Origin: Triatoma infestans
Taxonomy: Eukaryota > Arthropoda > Insecta > Hemiptera > Reduviidae
Length of the DNA: 64,000 nt
Direction of reading: 5' to 3'
NCBI GenBank assembly: GCA_011037195.1
Contig: JAAEAF010003554.1
Span: 1 to 64,000 of the forward strand
Shown one piece after another: positions 57,270-64,000 of this stretch. A program made the translations under genes and the position numbers. A model generated the notes under the pieces. The model was not told the DNA's origin. It saw nothing but the letters and a program-made list of their open reading frames with translations, and ran no database searches. Numbering within the stretch: position 1 is the first letter of the stretch; each line of letters starts with the position of its first letter.

Positions 57270-57654
57270 AAAACAAAACGACTATAAATGGAGGGACCTC
57301 CTATAACCCGTGTACACATGTAAACAATGTGATAAGAAAACAATCTTCCACATTCGTTTATTTATTCAAGCTTATAATAAAAGATTTTGTTTATTTTGAT
57401 TATTAAAATATATATAAAAATAAAATTTCTTATATTTGTTATGCTTTAAACAATTAATTCACCAAAAATATTGTTTAAATATTGATAAGTTGTCGAACAT
57501 AAGGTCAAAAACTAATTATTTTCTTATCATATGCGCAAAATTAAATATACTGGCTGAATTAATCTATTTTAAATTACTAATCTTTACAGTCAGCATCTAT
57601 TATTTACAAAATCTACTTCATAAATTCTGTTTATTTTATAAATAACATTGTAAT

Positions 57655-57815
57655 GGGATCCGAATCATTAAAGATTCATAGGATCCGAAGAGTGGAGAAA
57701 CACAACACTGAATCAATTACTCGGTACCTAGGCCAGACTAGGGTGGGAGGCTATACATACACAGTTAGCCCTACAAGAGGGCAGTTTATAACCAGTCAGC
57801 AACCTTCTACTTTAT
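57655..57815 (+). repeat. Dispersed repeat fragment, copy 1
   Basis: GGCCAGACTAGGGTGGGAGG, then TTAGCCCTACAAGAGGG and CCAGTCAGCAACCTTCTACT; the same words recur at 58430-58545. Possibly LTR fragments; no ends identified. Confidence 0.5.
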
Positions 57816-58424
57816 ATTATTTATATCAGACATAACAAACACTTAATAAATCTGAAGAAGCATTACATTAAAACAAAAAAAAACATATCAGACATTATTG
57901 TTATTGTGTAATTGTTGAGATAATAAAAATCTAATCATATCATATAAAAAATTTTACAATCAAACTATTATTGATTTTTTTTCTTTGGATTTCATAAATA
58001 CATCCAAATGATGTAAAGGGCGGAATTATATATGACAAATAAGTATTCTTATAAAAAAAAAAAATTAAATGTTTATTTTAATATAAACAAACATTTAGCC
58101 ATGAGAACAGACAATTGTAATTTGATAGAAATATTTACAATGCTTGGTATGCTTGGGTATTTTCAAAATAAATATTTAATTTTTTCTTTAAAAAGAACTT
58201 TTCGTTACTATATAAAATCCTAGCAACTTACAATCTATATATATTTTATTTTACTATGCGATTTTATCATCCCCAATATAATATTAATTAGAATTAAATG
58301 TGATGCGAAAAATTCCGAGTTTTAAGAAAATCGGCTGTCCGGATATATATCTTTATTGAACAATTTTTCAATTTTCTAGCAGAACAGAGAGAATCACAAA
58401 ATTGAGAAATCTGGTTACTCGCTA

Positions 58425-58560
58425 ATTAGGCCAGACTAGAGTGGGAGATTCTATATACACAGGCGAGCTAGCCCTACAAAGGGGAGTTTTACAACAGTTT
58501 ACGATCAGTTAACAACCAGTCAGCAACCTTCTACTACCTTCTTTTCTCTTATCAGATATT
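58425..58560 (+). repeat. Dispersed repeat fragment, copy 2
   Basis: Shares GGCCAGACTAGAGTGGGAG, AGCCCTACAAAGGGG and ACCAGTCAGCAACCTTCTAC with 57655-57815. Confidence 0.5.
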
Positions 58561-58719
58561 TATATCTCGCTACCTAACTTCTATATTCTTGTAAAGTCCT
58601 TGCAGTTTGTGTGTTTCTCTCATTATACAGTGTTCAGCATATATTGTCGTTTATTTCAACTTAAAATCCTTTCACTCTAAATTCTCCATTATACCATACA
58701 TACAGAAACTTAACACTTC

Positions 58720-59090
58720 CATTTGCAACGTGTTCCAAAAAAAAGCATAACTCAAAAACGAAAAATCGCAATAAGTTCCAATTTAATATTTCTTCCAAGT
58801 TCTACCATAGGATCCTAAGAATTGGTTTTTGGCCAAAATCGCTAAACTAGAAGAACCAATTACTGAATAAATGTTTTAGTTTTTTGCATATTTCTCGTAA
58901 TGTGGTGAGCTTATGTTTTCCTCTACAATGTGTAAAATTTAAGTTAATTACACAATACTATCATCTAAATAATATTAATTAGAAATAAATAAGTTCCCAA
59001 ATTTCGAATTTGAAGAAAAATCGGTTAACCGGAACTGCATTTTTCCATAAAAACACCGACGGATTTCATTAAATTTGGTATACTATAGCC
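58720..59090 (+). repeat. Decayed internal unit of the TIR family
   Basis: AGCATAACTCAAAAACGAAA, ATCATCTAAATAATATTAAT and GGATTTCATTAAATTTGGTA occur in the family order but with heavy divergence. Weaker traces of such units occur near 5760-6180, 12030-12230, 18440-18680, 41790-41960 and 53690-53800. Confidence 0.55.
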
Positions 59091-59660
59091 TAGAGAGAGT
59101 GCAGACAGATTTGAAAGTTATAATATAGAGAGCCTGAGAAACCCTGAAATCAGAAAGAAATTTGAAGAAAAAATTAATGAACACTTTCAGTATTAGAGGA
59201 CAATGAGGAAACCATTGACGATAAGTGGAATAGGTTGAAGGATTCGGCTGAGGAAGTATTGGGTATCAGAAAGGCAAAGGTTAAGAAACAGTGGTTTGAT
59301 AGGGAGGGAGTGTGAAGAAGTATTAAGAGAAAGGAATGAAGCTAGAAAAAGAATGCTTCAGAGGAGAACACGGTCGGCAACACAGGAATACAGTAAAAAA
59401 GGAAGATAGCTAAGAAGATCTTGAGGAAGAAGAAAAGAAAATTCGAAGTAAGGCAGATGGAAAAATTAAAGGAAGAGTATGAGAATATAAATACCAGATA
59501 CTTTTATAAGGATTTGAGTGAAATTAAAGGCGGATACAAACCTAGAGTGCAGTGTTGCAAGGATGAAGATGGTAATATTCTGGGAGATGCTCACAGCATT
59601 GGAGAAAGATGGAAACGATATTTTGAGATTTGATGTAGCTATAAGTATAGAAACCATGAA
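59085..59660 (+). pseudogene. RTE/craniofacial-like reverse transcriptase fragment
   Basis: A broken coding segment upstream of the RT palm: ESLRNPEIRKKFEEKINE, EVLRERNEARKRMLQRRT, then an open stretch (59421-59633) with NTRYFYKDLSEIKGGYKPRV and DEDGNILGDAHSIGERWKRY. The RT core itself is absent. It follows directly on a decayed TIR-family unit. Confidence 0.8.
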
Positions 59661-60052
59661 TTCCAGTGAAAAGAAAGCAAGGCATATGTTTTACACCAGA
59701 TATTTTTTACTTTCTTTTATTTTCATTCTCTTACTGTTATTAGAATTATTGTGATCTGTTATATTTTAAATTTAGTTTTAATGGGATAAATACAGATAAC
59801 CCTCCTACAAGCACCGTATCCTACAACACGGTTTCGCTCTAACATGAGCAGAAATTTGCGGAACCCTTCGTATAAATTTACATCTACTATATATTATGTT
59901 TTTTGGAAATGTTAATTATATACTATGAAAACACAATACATATATATAGAATATTTTCAAAATGCTACTGCAAAAATGCCTATCTCCATACAAGGAAATA
60001 TCTACAACGACCATGTAAAGGTCCAGCAAACAAACCAACAATACTGATTTTT

Positions 60053-61064
60053 ACTTTCTCTTACTCCTAGTAAGAGGAAGTATTGTAATCGTGTCAAATT
60101 TTCGATATCGAGTTTTCACCGGAAATATCCGTTTTGAGGTCCCCTGAGTCCAAAAAAGTGGTTTTTAGCGAATGGTCTGTATGTGTGTGTGTGTGTGTGT
60201 GTGTCTGTGTGTGTGTCTGTGTGTATGTCTGTGTGTGTGTATGTATGTGAACAGCATAGCTCAAAAACGAAAAATCGTAGAAAGTTCAAACGTGATATTA
60301 CGTTTAGGTATCACCATGGGATCTGACGGTGCGTTATGTGTCAATATTCCTCAACCGGAAGTACCACTTTACTAGTTGTTTTTTTTACGTTTTTGCCATT
60401 TTCTCAAAAATGGCTCCGAAGATTTTCTTTAAACTTGCTATATCAACTACACATACAAAGAGCTACAACTTTTATTTGAAACATTTCTCCAGGAAAATTC
60501 ATTTAAGGGCACTTCTAGGGGAGGGGTGGGGTTAGGTTTTCATCTTAACTGCTGTTTCAGTATATAGACAATTCTGTCATCTAAATAATGTTAATTAGAA
60601 TTAAATATGTTGTTGAAATTCCGAGTTTGAAAAAAATGGATAACCGGAAGTGCGTTTTTACTGAAATATAATTTTCAGTTTTCTGGTATTTTCTCGAAAA
60701 TGGCTCCAACGATTTTCTTTAAACCAGTGTTGTTAACTATACATATAAAGAGCTACAACTTTTATTTGAAACTTTTCCCCTGATAAATTCATTTAAGGGG
60801 ACTTTTGGGGGAGGGGGGTTATGTTTTTCTTTAAAATGCTATCACAGTTGATTATACAATTCTGTCATCCAAATTGAAATAACTAGAAATTAATATATGA
60901 CCCAAATTCCGAGTTTCAAGGAATTAGTAAACCGGACAGTTTTACTGGAGAGTGTTTTCACTTTTCGACGAATTTCATTAAATTTGGTACACTAACTATA
61001 AAATTTGTCAATTATAATTTTGAGTACTGGAGTAAGAGAAAGTTGTGTGAGTGTTTCACACCAG
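60053..61064 (+). mobile_element. ACTTTCTC TIR element, copy with two internal units
   Basis: TIR ACTTTCTCTTACTCC at 60053 and inverse at 61029-61043, then hairpin GTGTGAGTGTTTCACAC and CCAG. A (GT)n microsatellite lies at 60179-60240. Two tandem ~290-bp units each start near CCGGAAGT and contain CAAAGAGCTACAACTTTTAT and GGGGAGGGGTGGGGTT-like words. Confidence 0.85.
60179..60244. repeat. (GT)n microsatellite
   Basis: A run of TGTG with a few interruptions inside the TIR element. The corresponding site is (CA)n in the inverted copy at 57120 and short in the 62.6-kb copy. Confidence 0.85.
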
Positions 61065-61659
61065 ATTTTTTTTTCTTTTTGAAACATGTTATAACACTAC
61101 ATATTTTAAAAATGTTATAAGTTAAAAAAAAACACAAATGTAAGAACATCAGAATTGCATTTGTATTCTATTTATTGCTCAATTTTAATTTTCAAATTGG
61201 TGTTATTAAATCTTACAAAAAAATAATTACGTATAAACTTTTTTATGATTTATTGGTTTTTTGGATGGGAAATGTTTTGTTTTTTTAGAGGAAGCCCAAA
61301 AAAGAAATAAAAATGTTACTATCAATTGACATATTTTCACCAAAACTTTATCGATCATCGGGTAGAACCTTAAACGATAAGTTTGAACTTTCTGCGATTT
61401 TCTGATTTAGTTGTTATACCGATCATTCATAGCCCACATCAAATTTATAAAAACCGCTTTTACGGATTCAAAATTATTGAAATTGTTTTCAAGAAAAACG
61501 CAAAAAAAAAAAAGCTGAAATCTGTAACATAAGAATTACGGTAAAGGAATTTTCTTCAAATTTGGTATTTTGTTAAACATATTTAATTGTTATTTTTATT
61601 ATGTACAATATTAAGAAGAAACTGTTAGTAGATCGGTATGACAAAGTAGCTAAAAATTA

Positions 61660-61963
61660 TCAGAGACATTTTCTGCGGTAGCCTGCTTCATTTTGTGGTC
61701 ATCGACCGGTTTCGGGCGTTCGCCCATCTTCAGAATGCGTTTTTCAGACAGTGTGACAACACAGACTTGCACAGAACAAATTCAATTTTACACTCTCACT
61801 TACTGAGTGTGTAAAACTGAATTTAGTGTGTGTTGTCACACTGTCTGAAAAACGCATTTTGAAGATGGGCGAACGCCCGAAACCGGTCGATACCACAAAA
61901 TGAAGCAGGCTACTACGGAAAAGGTCTCTGATGCTTTCCAGCTCTGCGAACCAACCCCACAAC
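61660..61963. repeat. Foldback repeat family A, copy 3 (best preserved)
   Basis: Inverted arms of over 100 bp, loop near 61790-61800. Left begins TCAGAGACATTTTCTGCGG and right ends GTCTCTGATGCTTTCCAG...CAACCCCAC. AGC(T/C)AAAAATTA occurs on both flanks (about 61648 and 61968), a possible target duplication. Confidence 0.88.
61700..61737 (-). ncRNA. Hammerhead-ribozyme-like motif, best conserved copy
   Basis: Minus strand: CUGAAGA, bulged U, perfect five-pair helix II GGGCG-AA-CGCCC, GAAA, CCGGUC, with CAUU/GAUG for helix I. The opposite arm (61855-61892, plus strand) is identical except that the first core C is U. Confidence 0.52.
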
Positions 61964-62569
61964 AACTAGCCAAAAATTACTTTGCTAGCAAAATGTTTTT
62001 TAAATAATAGCAATTTATTTGACAAGAAAGAAAAGGGCCACCACATTTATACACCCAAGTTTCAGATTTGCCCATACGTGCACTACTGAGCGAGAGTTGT
62101 AAAGAATTTTTCTCTAGAGTTATAAATATTAGATTTTTTTCTGTAAATTTGTTTTTAATATATATGAATAAAAAAAATGTGAAAAATGGATGAGAATTCA
62201 TTTTAATTCAAGTTAAGTACGCCCTCTCCCTATAACCTGTTCCATTGGTATAACCTCAAATCCGCCGTACCTGGGATTTTGAGGAAAACATTGTTTTGAT
62301 CTTGTTCTCGCGTATTGCCGTTAGATCTTGGACTAGAGTTGAATAATATTGGTTTGACACATTAGTGGGAGAAAGTAGTTTGTAACACACTTGTGTGTGA
62401 AAGTTGAACTTTCTTTACCAAATTTAGTATAATATTCGTCACATTATTCACGAGAAAATTTTGGTTCTATCATTCGGGTCAGTTGATGTTCCAAATGGAT
62501 TATTGAACTTAATCTGATTTTTACACATCTACATGTGAGAGAGAGATACCAATCTCTACTGCGTTTTTT

Positions 62570-63561
62570 ACTTTCTTTTACTCCTAGTAAGACGAAGTAT
62601 TGTAATCGTGTCAAATTTTCGATATCGAGTTTTCACCGGAAATATACGTTTTGAGGTCCCCTGAGTCCAAAAAAGTGGTTTTTAGCAAATGGTCTGTGTG
62701 TGTGTCTGTGTGTATGTATGTATGTGAACAGCGTAGCCCAAAAACGAAAAACCATAGAAAGTTGAAACTTGATATTCCGTTTAGGTATCACCGTGGGATC
62801 TGACACTACGTTATCTGTCAAAATTCCTCAACCGGAAGTACCACTTTACTAGTTGGATTTTTTACTTTTTTGCGATTTTCTCAAAAATGGCTCCGACGAT
62901 TTTCTTTAAACTTCAAACATCAACCACACATACAAAGAGCTACAACTTTTATTTGAAAACATTTCTCCGGGAAAATGCATTGCAGGGCACTTTTAGGGGA
63001 GGGGTGGGGTTAGGTTTCCATCTAATGTGCTGTTTCAGTTTATTAGACAATTCTGTCATCTAAATAATGTTAATTAGAATTAAATATGTTGTTGAAATTC
63101 CGAGTTTGAAAAAAATAGATAACCGGAAGTGCGTTTACTTTACCACTTTACTGAATGATTTATTCACTTTTTCGCAATTTTCTCAAAAATGGCTCCGACG
63201 ATTTTTTTTAAACTTTTTACATAAACTAAACATGCAAAGAGCTACAACTTTTATCTAAAACATTTATCTGGGAAAATTCTTTTAAGGGCACTTTTAGGGG
63301 AGGGGTGGGGTTAGATTTTCATCAAAGTGCTATCCTAGTTGATTATACAATTCTATCATCCAACCATAATTTGTTAGAAATAAATAGATGACTGAAATTC
63401 CGAGTTTCAAGAAAATTAGTAAACCGGTAGTGCGCTTTTACTGAACAGTTTTTTCAGTTTTCGACGAATTTCATTAAATTTGGGTACACAAACTATAAAA
63501 TTTGTCAATTATCATTTTGAGAACTGGAGTAAGAGAAAGTTGTGTGAGTGTTTCACACCAG
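62570..63561 (+). mobile_element. ACTTTCTC TIR element, second two-unit copy
   Basis: Same order as the 60.1-kb copy: TIR ACTTTCTTTTACTCC, GAAGTATTGTAATCG, a short GT-rich stretch, internal units at about 62831-63122 and 63123-63421, inverse TIR at 63526-63540 and the terminal hairpin. Confidence 0.85.
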
Positions 63562-63704
63562 ATTTTTTTCAAGAGATTAGAAGACCTAAATGATGAAAAG
63601 GATTCAGAGAGAGAAGATGATATCATTGAAATGAAAAAAAAAACCTTTGTTTGTAGCAGTGATGTGAAAAAATGATTAAAATGAAATTAGTTATTTTTTC
63701 TGGT

Positions 63705-64000
63705 ATTTTATCTGGTCTTAGTATGCATATTTAGTTTATTCCTGACCGATTTTGGATTTTCATCCATCGTCTGTGTAAATTTATCAATTTCGTCCAGACG
63801 TTCACTGCAAACGCATTGTTTCTGATAACACTCGACACTTGTTGGTTTATATGTGCAGGAGGTTATAAGGTTATGTTACTATGTGTGGGTGTTTAACCTT
63901 ATGTACGACAAAATGGAATTATATAAATCAGGATTAGACATTAGCAAATAGTGTATTACAATAAATACCATGTTTTGTAGAAAACTTTATAACTAAATTT
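63705..64000. repeat. Foldback B arm running off the window
   Basis: TATTTTATCTGGTCTTAGTA, TATTCCTGACCGATTTTGG and TTTTCATCCATCGTC match the left arm of family B. It continues with TTGTTGGTTTATATGTGCAG and AGGTTATGTTACTATGTGTG, which also occurs inverted at 55300-55370. The opposite arm lies outside the window. Confidence 0.65.

Noticed and set aside
1..64000. CRISPR array or bacterial operon
   Set aside because: No regularly spaced short repeats; introns, SINEs and eukaryotic transposons show nuclear eukaryotic DNA.

Overview
The window is eukaryotic nuclear DNA, very AT-rich, with long A/T tracts, spliceosomal introns and dense transposon remains. The one host gene is an insect-type xanthine dehydrogenase, and the mariner, piggyBac, Tc1, R1/jockey-like, RTE-like and env-bearing LTR elements also fit an insect. 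I cannot name the order from sequence alone.

Host gene. Xanthine dehydrogenase (Xdh, 'rosy' in flies) lies on the minus strand from about 53.27 kb down to 15.99 kb. I could place 27 coding exons with matching splice phases. They sum to 4,032 nt, i.e. 1,343 codons plus a stop. Only the short first coding exon (start codon and the first 10-20 residues) was not found. Both 2Fe-2S clusters, the FAD domain and every molybdenum-site residue that separates XDH from aldehyde oxidase are present. One intron has a GC-AG boundary.

Layout. 1-15.9 kb lies beyond the 3' end of Xdh and holds no host gene. It contains two foldback repeats, a candidate solo LTR, a decayed piggyBac, a 536-bp tandem duplication, a non-LTR 3' end and a decayed Tc1 element carrying a 171-bp palindromic insert. 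16-53 kb is Xdh. Its introns hold an 8.8-kb LTR retrotransposon with gag, pol and env (19.86-28.69 kb, antisense to Xdh), two mariners, several tRNA-derived SINEs and non-LTR fragments. 53.3-64 kb, upstream of the visible exons, holds an inverted composite of non-LTR ends around a mariner, three copies of a TIR element built from ~290-bp units, an RTE fragment and more foldbacks.

Most interesting signal. The arms of two different foldback families carry a shared motif: CUGANGA, a hairpin, GAAA, then CCGGUC (ACUGGUU in one copy). This is the architecture of a minimal type-I hammerhead ribozyme. The hairpin differs in sequence between the families but stays base-paired. No autonomous partner for these repeats was seen.
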